Part shown: positions 5,733 through 6,072 of the stretch, piece by piece | Layout: every line of letters starts with the position of its first letter | How positions within the stretch are numbered: the first letter of the stretch is position 1 | From: CAMLDH01 sp966250375 | GTDB taxonomy: Bacteria; Pseudomonadota; Gammaproteobacteria; Burkholderiales; Burkholderiaceae_D | Length of the DNA: 6,072 bases | Direction of reading: 5' to 3' | NCBI GenBank assembly: GCA_966250375.1 | Contig: CBINHE010000163.1 | Location: 1-6,072, forward strand | Notes under the pieces: model-generated | The model's database searches: none | The model's input: only the letters and a program-made list of their open reading frames with translations | What the model was told of the DNA's origin: nothing | Position numbers and translations under genes: made by a program

Positions 5733-6026
5733 TTAGAGGTCAATAAGCATTTCGAACCCGCCATATATCATCCGCTTTCCATCAAACGGCATGGATTCGG
5801 GCTTGATCATATCGGCCATCCGTGGGTCCTTCATCACCTTGTCGTTGACTTCGTCGCGGTGGGCGCGCGATTCGTACATGATCCATGAAAATACAACTGT
5901 CTCGTCGGCTTCAAGATTCACGCTTTGAGGGAACGAGGTAAGCTTGCCGGGCTTTACGTCCTCGGCAATGCACTCGCGAAATTCCAAGGCCGTAACACGC
6001 AATTCGTAGGGCGTCACTAAGGTCAC
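5733..6026 (-). pseudogene. DUF1428 (YbaA-like) protein, 5'-truncated
   Basis: The last 85 residues of this 97-codon frame (5733-5990) match the DUF1428 family, whose full members have about 117 residues. Diagnostic blocks are CIAEDVKPGKLTSFPQSV, ADETVVFSWIMYESRAHRD, KVMKDPRM and the C-terminal MPFDGKRMIYGGFEMLIDL. The family's N-terminal part (MxYVDGFVV..P.., about 34 residues) is absent. Homology begins at ALEFREC (codon at 5990), and the preceding residues MTLVTPYELRVT are unrelated. The only in-frame start, GTG at 6026, falls in the last bases of a group II intron, so the open frame is probably an accident of the junction. The family belongs to the dimeric alpha/beta-barrel fold, function unknown. 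The surviving part looks intact and recently broken, with no stops. Confidence 0.8.
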
Positions 6027-6072
6027 GGTAGGAATGCCGGTTACCCGACACCCCCCGTACAGATCCGTACGT
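6022..6072 (-). mobile_element. Group II intron, 3' end (domain VI and part of domain V), continues beyond window
   Basis: On the minus strand the sequence ACGUACGGAUC (6072-6062) resembles the 3' strand of domain V. It is followed by a domain VI hairpin: GUCGG (6049-6045) pairs with CCGGC (6040-6036) around a GUAA loop. The lower stem pairs U6050-A6035, G6051-U6034, G6052-U6033, G6053-C6032, G6054-C6031 and G6055-U6030. Then A6029 is bulged and G6056 pairs with C6028. The bulged A is the expected branch point, and 7 bases after it the sequence reaches an AC dinucleotide (6023-6022), the usual 3' intron end. The body of the intron and any maturase gene lie to the right of the window. Its class cannot be told from this piece. 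Confidence 0.72.

Noticed and set aside
5582..5746. 54-codon plus-strand frame beginning MVTAIVRLLLLKSE
   Set aside because: No ribosome binding site, and it runs antisense into the DUF1428 remnant; likely chance.

Overview
The window looks like chromosomal DNA of a betaproteobacterium, most likely Burkholderiales and perhaps Oxalobacteraceae (Herminiimonas/Janthinobacterium-like). This rests on the ArgB sequence, its pairing with a HAD pyrimidine 5'-nucleotidase gene, and the moderately GC-rich codon use. No tools were run; all family assignments come from reading motifs.

Left part (1-2127, minus strand): argB (N-acetylglutamate kinase, arginine synthesis) lies upstream of a HAD pyrimidine 5'-nucleotidase gene. 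About 400 bases separate them and hold a coding-like plus-strand frame of unknown identity. A REP-like palindrome with a GTAG head lies just beyond the HAD gene, at the left edge.

Middle (2128-3300, plus strand): a compact three-gene operon runs divergently from argB. It encodes an ECF-type sigma factor, a 76-aa soluble zinc-finger (zf-HC2 / HxxxCxxC) anti-sigma protein, and a 64-aa cysteine-rich CWC-type protein. The first pair is separated by 2 bases and the second overlaps by ATGA. The layout suggests a cytosolic zinc- or thiol-sensing regulatory module.

Right-middle (3481-5046, minus strand): a universal stress protein gene is followed by an Alx/TerC-family membrane protein gene (likely Mn2+ export). 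Between them is a good match to a yybP-ykoY manganese riboswitch. The 3' strand of its P1 helix can instead pair perfectly over 8 bases with the region containing the alx start codon, a plausible translational switch. The transporter has a glycine where I recall a conserved membrane glutamate in the family.

Right end (5047-6072): nearly 700 bases carry no convincing intact gene. Then comes a DUF1428 (YbaA-like) gene missing about its first 34 codons. Thirty-one bases upstream of the surviving part is the 3' end of a group II intron: domain VI with its bulged branch-point A and a 3' AC end, plus the 3' strand of domain V. The intron body continues beyond the window. This end looks like a rearranged, mobile-element-affected region.
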